NCBI GenBank assembly: GCA_023438885.1
Contig: JAEXPS010000179.1
Coordinates: 1-22,279, forward strand
From: Actinomycetes bacterium
GTDB taxonomy: Bacteria; Actinomycetota; Actinomycetes; Actinomycetales; Cellulomonadaceae
Direction of reading: 5' to 3'
Length of the DNA stretch: 22,279 nucleotides
The notes under the pieces are model-generated. The model worked only from the letters and a program-made list of their open reading frames with translations, searched no databases and was not told where the DNA came from. Below are positions 16,042 through 22,279 of this stretch, piece after piece (within the stretch, counting starts at the first letter, position 1; each line of letters starts with the position of its first letter). The position numbers and the translations under genes were made by a program.

Positions 16042-16701
16042 GTGGAACTGCTGGCCCGTGGACGAGACGCCGACGTGTTCGTGCTCGATGAGGCGCGAGT
16101 GCTGCGCCACTACCGCGACGGTCGGTCGGCGGAGCGGGAGGCCGACCTGATCCGCAGGCTTGTGGAGGTCGGCTTCCCGACCGCCCGCGTCCTGGATGCT
16201 GCCGGGCCTGACCTGACCCTCGAGCGACTCGACGGCCCCGACCTCATGACGGCGACGTGCTCGGGTGCCCTCGCCACCCAGGAGGCAGGCGCGCTGCTCG
16301 CCGACCTGCACCGCCATCTGCACGCGCTGCCCTGGGACGGGGGAGCGTTGCTGCACCTCGACCTGCATCCGCTCAACGTGCACTTGACCGCCGCCGGCCC
16401 CATGGTGCTCGACTGGACGAATGCGCAGGTCGGCGCACCCGCGCTCGACGTGGCCGTGACGGCGATGATCCTCGCCCAGGCCGCGGTGGCCCCGGACGCG
16501 TTCGCCGATGTCGGTATCGACGTGGATCTCCTCGGGGGTGCGAGCGGCTCTTTGCTCGCGGCGTTCACCGCGGCGGCCGAGCCCTTCGCCGACCACCTGG
16601 ACCAGGCGGCCGCGCGCCGCCGAGGCGACGAGAATGCCGGCCGGCGAGAGCTCGAGACCCTCGACGACGCGCACGCGCTCGCCCGCTCCTACGCCGGCTG
16701 A
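16042..16701 (+). CDS. Small APH/choline-kinase-fold phosphotransferase
   Basis: A 219-residue kinase-like protein, shorter than typical APH enzymes (about 260-300). The N-lobe is abbreviated: LLARGRDADVFVLDEARVLRHY, with a conserved-looking EREADLIRRL helix. The catalytic loop HLDLHPLNVHL puts the base at Asp107 and a metal ligand at Asn112. VLDWTNA follows with the metal-binding Asp124. The motifs look intact, so it should be an active ATP- or GTP-dependent phosphotransferase with a small-molecule substrate. I cannot assign resistance, sugar or other specificity. The GTG at 16042 fits the leaderless promoter. It follows the GH2 gene after 65 bases, but its own -10 argues against a strict operon. 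It converges on the MFS gene ending at 16774. Confidence 0.82.
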   Translation: MELLARGRDADVFVLDEARVLRHYRDGRSAEREADLIRRLVEVGFPTARVLDAAGPDLTLERLDGPDLMTATCSGALATQEAGALLADLHRHLHALPWDGGALLHLDLHPLNVHLTAAGPMVLDWTNAQVGAPALDVAVTAMILAQAAVAPDAFADVGIDVDLLGGASGSLLAAFTAAAEPFADHLDQAAARRRGDENAGRRELETLDDAHALARSYAG

Positions 16702-16773
16702 GCCGCCCTCGAAGAGCTGACCGGTGCCTGGGCGATCAGCCGGGCCTCGTGATGGCCGCGGCGCCCGACCGAG

Positions 16774-18078
16774 TCAGCGCGCGGGTTCGTCGGAGGCGGC
16801 GTCGGTCTCCACGCGCTCCAGCGCCTCCTCGTCGGAGGCGGAAGCGCCGGCCTCGTCGTGCTCGAACTGCGCCTCCGCCGCCGCGAGGCGGCGCGGAGTC
16901 AGCATCGGGATCCCGGCGAGGAGCGCCAGGCACAGCCCGGTGGACACGGCGAACACCGCGCGGATGCCGAACGCCTCGCCGAGCGCACCGCCCAGTGCCG
17001 CACCCAGCGGCATGGTGCCCCAGGCCAGCAGGCGATAGGCGCTGTTGAGGCGTCCCAGCAGCCGGTCCGGCGTCAGCCGCTGCCGCAGCGACACCGTGAC
17101 CACGTTCCACATCGAGAGGCCGAACCCCACCAGGGCGAAGATCGCGCCGATCACCCACACGTTCGTCGTCAGCAACGGGGTGGCGACAGCGACGGCGTTC
17201 ATCACCATCGACCCCGCGAGGACGGCGGTGCGCCCGACGCGGTCGGCGACCCACGATGCCACGACCGAGCCCAGCACCGAGCCCACGGCCAGTGTCGTCA
17301 GCAGCACGCCGTACCCGGGCTCGGACAGCTTCAGGGTGGAGTCCGGCCCCACCGCCCACAGCACGAACAGCGAGAACGCCGCCGTCCACGCGAGGTTCGA
17401 GACCCCGACCATCGCCGCAAGAGTCCGCAGCACGGGCCGGTTCCACAAGAACCGAAGCCCCTCGGCGACGTCGGTGCGCAGGGAGGTCTTGACCGTCCGC
17501 TCCACGCGGAACACGCCGCGCAGCGCCAGCAGCACCAGCACCGCCACCACCCACAAGCCCGCCGGCGCCCCCAATGCGAGCGCCACACCGGCGGCAGCGA
17601 CGACGCCACCCAGGGGCGGCCCGACGAACGAGTTCATCGTCAGCTCGACCGCCATCAGCCGGCCGTTCGCCCTCTGCAGGTCGTCGCGCGGAACGATCAT
17701 CGGCAGGATCGACTGGGCCGTGGTGTCGTAGAACACCTCGGCGATCCCCACCAGCAGGGCCGCGCCGTACAGCCACCAGATCGAGCCGAAGCCGGTCAGG
17801 GCCACGACGGCGACGACGGCGAGCACCGCGGCGCGCACCGAGTTGGCGATCACCATCGTGCGTCGCCGGTCCCACCGGTCCGCGTAGGCCCCGGCCGGCA
17901 GCGCGACCACCAGCCACGGCAGCGTGGCCACCAGCGCCAGGCCGGCGATCAACGCGGGCGACGTGGTGTAGCGGAGCGCGACGAGCGGCACCGCCGTCTT
18001 CAGCACGCCGTCAGCGAGGTTCGAGAGCCCTGACGAGGTGAGGAGGCGAAGGAAGCCGGGGCCGCGGGTGGCGCTCAC
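16774..18078 (-). CDS. MFS exporter, MFS_3/EntS-like (paralogue of the one at 6447-7793)
   Basis: A 434-residue major facilitator with about 12 membrane segments. The segments SSGLSNLADGVLKTAVPLVA, GAYADRWDRRR (motif A, about 63-73), AEVFYDTTAQSILPMIV, LQRANGRLMAVELTMNSFVG and the loop LRQRLTPDRLLGRLNSAYRL line up one for one with the MFS protein encoded at 6447-7793. Export of a hydrophobic or siderophore-like compound is the family expectation; the substrate is not known. The C-terminal tail is acidic (EHDEAGASASDEEALERVE). GTG at 18078 is favoured because TAAGGT lies 7 bases upstream, which gives a leaderless start and also an AAGG. The frame stays open to 18234 but would then overlap the purC start. 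No regulator gene adjoins it, unlike its paralogue. Confidence 0.9.
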   Translation of the reverse strand: MSATRGPGFLRLLTSSGLSNLADGVLKTAVPLVALRYTTSPALIAGLALVATLPWLVVALPAGAYADRWDRRRTMVIANSVRAAVLAVVAVVALTGFGSIWWLYGAALLVGIAEVFYDTTAQSILPMIVPRDDLQRANGRLMAVELTMNSFVGPPLGGVVAAAGVALALGAPAGLWVVAVLVLLALRGVFRVERTVKTSLRTDVAEGLRFLWNRPVLRTLAAMVGVSNLAWTAAFSLFVLWAVGPDSTLKLSEPGYGVLLTTLAVGSVLGSVVASWVADRVGRTAVLAGSMVMNAVAVATPLLTTNVWVIGAIFALVGFGLSMWNVVTVSLRQRLTPDRLLGRLNSAYRLLAWGTMPLGAALGGALGEAFGIRAVFAVSTGLCLALLAGIPMLTPRRLAAAEAQFEHDEAGASASDEEALERVETDAASDEPAR

Positions 18079-18085
18079 CCGACGC

Positions 18086-18091
18086 ACCTTA
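18086..18091 (-). promoter_or_regulatory. Putative -10 element TAAGGT, leaderless configuration (MFS)
   Basis: On the minus strand TAAGGT is followed by GCGTCGG and then the GTG at 18078. The AAGG inside it could instead serve as a ribosome-binding site, so the reading is ambiguous. Confidence 0.4.
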
Positions 18092-18111
18092 CGAGGGTGG
18101 GCAGGGCCCGA

Positions 18112-18141
18112 CGAACACCCCGGCCGCAGTTCGGGACGAAC
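18112..18141. repeat. CGAAC half-sites upstream of purC
   Basis: CGAAC (18112-18116), its inverse GTTCG (18129-18133) and CGAAC again (18137-18141) lie 53-82 bases before the purC start. The last two form a tight dyad, GTTCG-GGA-CGAAC. The core resembles the CGAA centre of the Bacillus PurBox. Whether an actinobacterial regulator binds here is unknown. Confidence 0.25.
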
Positions 18142-18193
18142 CGCCCGCGAGACGGGGCTGCCGTCCGGGCACGGCACCGGCGAGGATGTCACC

Positions 18194-19102
18194 GTGACCC
18201 AACTCCCCGGCTGGACCCACGCGTACAGCGGCAAGGTCCGCGACCTCTATGTGCCCGACGAGTCCGAGGCGGGCCGCTCGATCGTCGAGCAGCACGGCGA
18301 CGTGGTGCTGGTCGTCGCCTCCGACCGCATCTCCGCCTACGACCACGTGCTCTCGCCCGGCATCCCCGGCAAGGGCGTGGTGCTCACCGCGCTGACGCTG
18401 TGGTGGTTCGAGCAGCTGGCCGACCTGGTGCCCACGCACCTGGTCTCCACCGACGTGCCGGCGGAGGTGACCGGCCGCGCGATGGTGTGCCGGCGCCTGC
18501 AGATGTTCCCCGTCGAGTGCATCGCCCGCGGCTACCTCACCGGCTCCGGCCTGGCCGAGTACCGCAGCACCGGCGAGGTCACCGGCATCCCGCTGCCCGC
18601 CGGCCTCGTGGACGGCTCGCGGCTCCCCGAGGCGATCTTCACGCCGTCGACCAAGGCCGAGATCGGCGAGCACGACGAGAACGTGCCGTTCGATGCCGTC
18701 GTGTCGCTCGTCGGCCCCGATGCCGCCGCGGCACTGCGCGACCTGACCCTCGCGGTCTACACCCGTGCCGAGGAGATCGCCCGGGAGCGCGGCGTGATCC
18801 TGGCGGACACGAAGCTCGAGTTCGGCACCGACGCCACCGGCACCATCACGCTGGCCGACGAGGTGCTCACCCCCGACTCGTCGCGGTTCTGGCCCGCCGA
18901 CGAGTGGGAGCCCGGCCGCGCCCAGCCGAGCTTCGACAAGCAGTACGTGCGCGACTGGCTGACGTCGCCGGCCTCCGGCTGGGACCGTGCCTCGGACGCG
19001 CCGCCGCCTGCGTTGCCCGACGAGGTGGTCGAGCGCACCCGCGACCGCTACCTGGAGGCGTACCGCCGGATCACCGGCGCGGAGCTGACCCTGCCGAGCT
19101 GA
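18194..19102 (+). CDS. purC: Phosphoribosylaminoimidazole-succinocarboxamide synthase (SAICAR synthetase)
   Basis: Joins CAIR and aspartate with ATP to give SAICAR, in the middle of purine synthesis. The 302 residues match the longer bacterial and eukaryote-like form. Motifs in order are YSGKVRDLY (11-19, glycine-rich nucleotide loop), VASDRISAYDHVLSPGIPGKG (read in two parts), VPTHLVSTDVP, MVCRRLQMFPVECIARGYLTG, FTPSTKAEIGEHDENV and LADTKLEFGTD, followed by DEVLTPDSSRFWP and SFDKQYVRDWL. GTG at 18194 is chosen because GCGAGG lies about 8 bases upstream and because the product then begins next to the conserved strand. It is divergent from the MFS gene (115 bases between starts). No TANNNT -10 was obvious in that gap. 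It is separated from purS by a PadR module. Confidence 0.97.
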   Translation: MTQLPGWTHAYSGKVRDLYVPDESEAGRSIVEQHGDVVLVVASDRISAYDHVLSPGIPGKGVVLTALTLWWFEQLADLVPTHLVSTDVPAEVTGRAMVCRRLQMFPVECIARGYLTGSGLAEYRSTGEVTGIPLPAGLVDGSRLPEAIFTPSTKAEIGEHDENVPFDAVVSLVGPDAAAALRDLTLAVYTRAEEIARERGVILADTKLEFGTDATGTITLADEVLTPDSSRFWPADEWEPGRAQPSFDKQYVRDWLTSPASGWDRASDAPPPALPDEVVERTRDRYLEAYRRITGAELTLPS

Positions 19103-19109
19103 CCCGGGC

Positions 19110-19171
19110 AACCTCTCCGCGAGCGCGAGGTTCGTCGTTGCAGCAGCGCCCGATGCGCAACGAGGCTCGCG
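19110..19171. terminator. Imperfect inverted repeats after purC, possible terminator
   Basis: Two overlapping dyads occupy this gap. AACCTC (19110-19115) pairs with GAGGTT (19127-19132), 6 bp. TCGTTGC (19135-19141) pairs with GCAACGA (19157-19163), 7 bp, and CGCGAG (19124-19129) with CTCGCG (19166-19171) can extend the second stem outwards. No T tract follows. The gap to the PadR start is 176 bases and holds nothing else apart from the palindrome at 19264. Confidence 0.4.
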
Positions 19172-19263
19172 TTCGCCGACGGGGCAGACGTCAGCAGGAG
19201 CTCCGGGGCAGGTCGGGGCGTCGCCCAGGTGAGTGAAGGGCGTTGCCCCCATAGGTCGCTGCG

Positions 19264-19275
19264 CGATATATATCG
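19264..19275. promoter_or_regulatory. Palindrome CGATATATATCG, PadR operator overlapping the -10
   Basis: A perfect 12-base AT-rich palindrome ending 3 bases before the PadR ATG, in otherwise GC-rich DNA. TATATA within it (19267-19272) lies 6 bases from the ATG, which is -10 spacing for a leaderless message. Self-repression through AT-rich dyads at the promoter is common for PadR regulators. Confidence 0.6.
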
Positions 19276-19278
19276 GCC

Positions 19279-19614
19279 ATGGCGTTCCGGATGACCGAGC
19301 AGGCCTACCTGGTGCTGCTCGCGCTCGCGGACGGGCCGCGGCACGGCTACGGGATCGTGCGGGCGGTCGCCGCCCTGTCCGACGATCGCGTCAAGCTCGG
19401 TGCAGGGACCCTCTACGGCGTGCTGGACCGACTCGTGGAGGCCGGGTACGCCCGGGTCAGCGGTGAGGAGGTCGTCGACGGCCGGCTGCGTCGCTACTAC
19501 GAGCTGACCGACGAGGGCGGCTCGGCGGCCGCTGCGCACACCCGCCAGCTCGCTGCGCTTGCTGCTCGCGCCACGCGCGCCCTCGCGGCACGGCCCGCAC
19601 TCGGCGGCGCGTGA
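19279..19614 (+). CDS. PadR family transcriptional regulator
   Basis: A 111-residue PadR winged-helix protein. FRMTEQAYLVLLALADGPRHGYGIV (read in two parts) forms the first helices with the family motif HGYGI. LGAGTLYGVLDRLVEAGYA is the recognition helix region and GRLRRYYELTDEG is the wing with the hallmark R-R-Y-Y-x-L-T. A C-terminal helix (AAAHTRQLAALAARATRAL) gives dimerisation. Length and order fit the small PadR-s2 type. The protein likely represses its own promoter at the palindrome 19264-19275 and the co-transcribed membrane-protein gene. Its TGA overlaps the start of the next gene (GTGATG at 19611-19616), so the two are translationally coupled. The inducer is unknown. Confidence 0.93.
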   Translation: MAFRMTEQAYLVLLALADGPRHGYGIVRAVAALSDDRVKLGAGTLYGVLDRLVEAGYARVSGEEVVDGRLRRYYELTDEGGSAAAAHTRQLAALAARATRALAARPALGGA

Positions 19615-20744
19615 TGTCGGCGCAGGGGGCAGCCGGCGACGCGACCGGCATGGGTGGAAGCGGCGTGAACCGCCAGGCCGCAGGGCTGGACCCGCGGTTC
19701 GCGAGGTCGGTGCGGCGCTGGCTCTGGGCCTACCCGCGGCGCTGGCGGCTTGCTCGGGCCGACGAGGTCGTCGGCACCCTGGCCGAGATGGCGCCGCCGG
19801 GCGCGACGAGGCTGGGCTGGCGGGACGGGCTCGGTCTGGTGCTGAACGGCTGGGCCACCACCCGCCGGATGCGCCCGCCGCTGCGAGTGCGTCTGGCCTT
19901 CGACCTGCAGGTGGGTGGCCCCATCCGCCCGCAGTACCGCGGCTGGGCTGCCGACAGGATCGCGAGCCCCGTGTACGGGGCATCGCCGGTGGCCATCCTG
20001 ATGGTGGCGATCGCGTTCGGCTTCTCGGCCCTCCGCAATGGTGGGGGACTTTGGTTCGGCGCGTATGTCGCGGTGTACCTGGTCCTCCAGGCGCTGCCCC
20101 CGCACGTGCGGTACCGCCGTCGGCTCGCGATGCAGCACCTGGTACATCGGCCAGGCGACGAGCCAACGCCCTGGGACCAAAAACCGGGTTGGGTGTTCCG
20201 CGACCGCCTCGCGGCCCGCGACGTGCTGCCGCACGTGTTGGCCTCGCTCGGGTTCGTCACCCTGGTCACCGGTGCGGTGGGGCTCGTCGCGGTGGGGTTC
20301 GCGATGCCACTCAGGGTCTGCCTTCTCGTCGGCGCGGCTGCGGCGCTGCGGCTGGCGGTTCGGTGGCACCGGCAGGTGCCGCGTCGGCCGGAGCAGCCGG
20401 CCCGCCGCCTGGTGCCGATCAGCCGTCGAATGATCGCCGTCTACTGGGCCGTTGCCGTCATGCTGCTGACCTTCCTGTTGCTCCCGGACATGGGAACCTT
20501 CACGGCCGCCGTGTGGTTCGGCGCATGCCTCATGGTGCTGCCGGCCGTCGCACTGGCGACCTGGCTCGCGCGTCGCGGCCCGGCGGACATCACCATGGTC
20601 GACGTGGCTCGTCTCGTCGGCGAGGCCGGCCCGTTGCGGGTGGACGAGCTCGAGCGGGGAGTTGTCCCGGTGTGGTTCGGCCCCGAGGTCGCCGTCGGGC
20701 TCGGCGAGATCCCGCCGGCGCCCACCGATCCCACTCCGGCGTGA
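19614..20744 (+). CDS. PadR-coupled multi-pass membrane protein with HAAS-like N-terminal motif
   Basis: A 376-residue protein with no family I can name firmly. An N-terminal soluble region holds WLWAYPRRWRLARADEVVGT at about 37-56, close in form to the HAAS-type motif found in membrane partners of PadR regulators. Six likely membrane segments follow at about 122-140, 145-162, 207-229, 231-249, 272-290 and 296-318. A basic loop at 163-206 and a 55-residue cytosolic tail ending in a proline-rich string complete it. ATG at 19614 shares one base with the PadR stop; the preceding GTG at 19611 is an equally possible start, giving a 4-base overlap. Such partners are thought to respond to envelope or cytosolic stress alongside PadR, but its role here is inference from pairing only. 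Confidence 0.75.
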   Translation: MSAQGAAGDATGMGGSGVNRQAAGLDPRFARSVRRWLWAYPRRWRLARADEVVGTLAEMAPPGATRLGWRDGLGLVLNGWATTRRMRPPLRVRLAFDLQVGGPIRPQYRGWAADRIASPVYGASPVAILMVAIAFGFSALRNGGGLWFGAYVAVYLVLQALPPHVRYRRRLAMQHLVHRPGDEPTPWDQKPGWVFRDRLAARDVLPHVLASLGFVTLVTGAVGLVAVGFAMPLRVCLLVGAAAALRLAVRWHRQVPRRPEQPARRLVPISRRMIAVYWAVAVMLLTFLLLPDMGTFTAAVWFGACLMVLPAVALATWLARRGPADITMVDVARLVGEAGPLRVDELERGVVPVWFGPEVAVGLGEIPPAPTDPTPA

Positions 20745-20771
20745 CCGGGCCGTCCCGCACCACCCCGCCGA

Positions 20772-20777
20772 TAGGAT
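20772..20777 (+). promoter_or_regulatory. Putative -10 element TAGGAT before purS
   Basis: TAGGAT, 33 bases upstream of the purS GTG, gives a leader of about 27 bases with AGGGAG at 20799-20804 as ribosome-binding site. It would drive purS-purQ and the coupled GNAT gene. Confidence 0.5.
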
Positions 20778-20810
20778 GTGCGCGACCCCCCAAACGCCAG
20801 GGAGTGAACC

Positions 20811-21071
20811 GTGGGACTGGTCGTCGTCGACGTCATGCCGAAGCCCGAGATCCTCGACCCGCAGGGCAAGGCCGTCGCCGGCGCCCTGCCCCGGCTCGGC
20901 TTCGGGCAGTTCACGGCGGTACGGCAAGGCAAGCGCTTCGAGCTCTCCGTGGAGGGCCCGGTGACCGACGAGGTCCTCGCCGCCGCCCGGGAGGCCGCGA
21001 TCCAGGTGCTCTCGAACCCGGTGATCGAGGACGTGGTGAGCGTGGCCGAGGCCGGCGAGGGCGCCGCCTGA
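20811..21071 (+). CDS. purS: Phosphoribosylformylglycinamidine synthase subunit PurS
   Basis: The small subunit that links PurQ (glutaminase) and PurL in the three-part FGAM synthetase of Gram-positive bacteria. The 86 residues are of normal size: VVVDVMPKPEILDPQGKAV is the conserved first strand and turn, LPRLGFGQFTAVRQGKRFEL the second, and a helix and strand end the fold. The GTG at 20811 has AGGGAG about 6 bases upstream. Its stop shares one base with the purQ start, a usual coupling for stoichiometric subunits. The partner purL is not in the window and would be expected downstream. Confidence 0.95.
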   Translation: MGLVVVDVMPKPEILDPQGKAVAGALPRLGFGQFTAVRQGKRFELSVEGPVTDEVLAAAREAAIQVLSNPVIEDVVSVAEAGEGAA

Positions 21072-21766
21072 TGGGCCGGATCGGCGTCGTCACCTTCCCC
21101 GGCACGCTCGACGACCGGGACGCCGCCCGAGCGGTGCGCCTGGCCGGCGGCGAGGCCGTCAGCCTGTGGCACGCCGACGCCGACCTCAAGGGCGTCGACG
21201 CCGTGGTGCTCCCCGGCGGCTTCTCGTACGGCGACTACCTGCGTGCCGGCGCCATCAGCCGGTTCGCCCCGGTGATGGGCGAGGTCGTCGCCGCGGCCCA
21301 CCGCGGCCTGCCGGTGCTCGGCATCTGCAACGGGTTCCAGGTGCTCACCGAGGCCCACCTGCTGCCGGGCTCGATGATCAAGAACGACCACCTGCGCTTC
21401 GTCTGCCGCGAGCAGGAGCTGGTGGTGGAGAACAACCGCACGGCCTGGACCCGCGAGTACGCCATGGGCCAGCGCATCACGGTGCCGTTGAAGAACCAGG
21501 ACGGCCAGTACGTGGCCGACGAGCACACGCTCGACGAGCTGGAGGGCGAGGGCCGGGTCGTCTTCCGCTACTCCGGCTGGAACCCGAACGGCTCCCGCCG
21601 CGACATCGCCGGCATCACCAACGAGGCCGGCAACGTCGTGGGCCTCATGCCGCACCCGGAGCACGCGGTCGAGCCGGGGTTCGGTCCGGACGGTCCGAAG
21701 GGTCCGCGCACCGGCACCGACGGCCTGGCCTTCTTCACGTCGGTGCTGCACGCGCTCGTCGGGTGA
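21071..21766 (+). CDS. purQ: Phosphoribosylformylglycinamidine synthase subunit PurQ
   Basis: The class I glutamine amidotransferase subunit; it releases ammonia from glutamine and passes it to PurL for FGAM formation. The 231 residues have the catalytic triad in the usual places: Cys86 in LGICNGFQ, and His195 with Glu197 in MPHPEHAVE. RIGVVTFPGTLDDRDAARAV begins the fold, and VLPGGFSYGDYLRAGAISRF is the family signature. The ATG at 21071 shares one base with the purS stop. The frame is open far upstream, but homology starts here. GTGA at 21763-21766 overlaps the next gene by 4 bases. Confidence 0.97.
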   Translation: MGRIGVVTFPGTLDDRDAARAVRLAGGEAVSLWHADADLKGVDAVVLPGGFSYGDYLRAGAISRFAPVMGEVVAAAHRGLPVLGICNGFQVLTEAHLLPGSMIKNDHLRFVCREQELVVENNRTAWTREYAMGQRITVPLKNQDGQYVADEHTLDELEGEGRVVFRYSGWNPNGSRRDIAGITNEAGNVVGLMPHPEHAVEPGFGPDGPKGPRTGTDGLAFFTSVLHALVG

Positions 21767-22279
21767 CCACCGCGCACCTCGTCGGCTGGACCGACCCCGA
21801 CTTCGCCGCCCTGCGCACCTCCCAGCAGGCCGAGCTGCGCGCGCGCTACGGCGACGACGACATCGGCCACGAGATGAGCGGCGAGGACATCCTCGACGTG
21901 GTGCTGCTGCGCGACGGTGCCGAGGCGGTCGCGTGCGGCGCCCTGCGCGACGCCCCCGAGCTGGGCACCGGGACCGGCGAGCTCAAGCGCCTGTTCGTCG
22001 TGCCGGAGCACCGCGGACGGCGGCTGGCCGGGAGGGTGGTCGACGAGCTCGAGGCGCTCGCCCGCGCGCGCGGCCTGACGCGCCTGGTGATCGAGACCGG
22101 CGTGCTCCAGCCGGACGCGCTCGGGCTGTACCTCGGGCGCGGCTACGCGCCGATCGACCGCTTCCCGCCGTACGAGGACGTGCCCACCTCCCGCTGCCTG
22201 GCCAAGGACCTGACGGCCGCCGCCATCCCCGAGCCCGGCAGTTCCGCCCGAGCCCGGCAGGTGGAACTGCCGGGCTGGA
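21763..22279 (+). CDS. GNAT family acetyltransferase, 3' end not in window
   Basis: The frame opens with GTG in a GTGA overlap with the purQ stop and stays open to the last base (172 codons). MTTAHLVGWTDPDFAALR leads into strand VVLLRDGAEAVACGALR. The acetyl-CoA-binding motif A is ELKRLFVVPEHRGRRLAGRV (about 73-91), followed by LVIETGVLQPDALGLYLGRG and GYAPIDRFPPYEDVPTSRC. This is a complete GNAT fold by about residue 150 (LAKDL). The remaining 22 residues are encoded over the hairpin repeat at 22228-22276 and look like a non-homologous extension. Substrate unknown. Coupling to purQ suggests co-expression, not necessarily a purine role. No stop codon is reached before the window ends. Confidence 0.85.
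   Translation, partial: MTTAHLVGWTDPDFAALRTSQQAELRARYGDDDIGHEMSGEDILDVVLLRDGAEAVACGALRDAPELGTGTGELKRLFVVPEHRGRRLAGRVVDELEALARARGLTRLVIETGVLQPDALGLYLGRGYAPIDRFPPYEDVPTSRCLAKDLTAAAIPEPGSSARARQVELPGW
22228..22276. repeat. Inverted plus direct repeat at the window end
   Basis: AGCCCGGCAGTTCC (22232-22245) and GGAACTGCCGGGCT (22263-22276) are a perfect 14-base inverted repeat around 17 bases. CCCGAGCCCGGCAG also occurs twice in direct orientation (22228-22241 and 22247-22260, period 19). It can form a strong hairpin. It could be a terminator or a copy of a dispersed repeat at which the assembly stopped. No other copy is seen in this window. Confidence 0.6.

Noticed and set aside
16042..16701. Calling the APH-type kinase an aminoglycoside resistance gene
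   Set aside because: Only the general kinase-fold motifs are present; the short N-lobe and context give no support for antibiotic specificity.

Overview
The window is very GC-rich, gene-dense DNA with frequent GTG starts, one- to four-base gene overlaps and TANNNT-type -10 elements, which points to an actinobacterium. The combination of GTP-type PEP carboxykinase, class II aldolase and a purine cluster without riboswitches suggests Micrococcales, perhaps Cellulomonadaceae (inference from protein character and gene order, not from a search). I find 21 protein genes, no rRNA, tRNA, CRISPR array or insertion sequence, and no gene-free stretch longer than about 180 bases.

Layout. Positions 1-50 are a G/C homopolymer that looks like a read or contig-end artefact running into the 3' end of pyrE. 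Then come an unknown membrane-anchored protein and a LemA-family protein (265-1597), facing an AAA-type ATPase and a DedA-family membrane protein on the minus strand (1619-3445). fbaA (3553-4575) faces a STAS-domain protein (4617-5030). purA (5183-6469) overlaps the tail of a minus-strand MFS exporter (6447-7793), which is divergent from an ArsR-like regulator (7875-8498) whose start codon directly follows three tandem 13/14-base repeats. pckG (8637-10481) and purD (10527-11792) follow. An MFS transporter (11838-13199) is coupled by a one-base overlap to a large enzyme (13199-15976) that fuses a glycoside hydrolase family 2 module to a DUF2804-like module. Next are a small APH-type kinase (16042-16701), a second minus-strand MFS exporter paralogous to the first (16774-18078), purC (18194-19102), a PadR regulator with its membrane partner (19279-20744), and finally purS-purQ-GNAT (20811 to the end).

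How it works together. The backbone is central metabolism: pyrimidine (pyrE) and purine (purA, purD, purC, purS, purQ) synthesis plus gluconeogenesis/glycolysis (pckG, fbaA). Accessory modules sit between the purine genes: two regulated export systems, a transporter plus glycosidase pair and a PadR/membrane-protein pair. purL, purF and purM are not present and would be expected outside the window.

The points most worth a second look are the GH2-DUF2804 fusion with its coupled transporter, the repeated promoter arrangement that predicts leaderless mRNAs for at least five genes, the triple repeat between the ArsR-like gene and its promoter, and the hairpin repeat at the right end of the window, inside a GNAT reading frame that has no stop codon.
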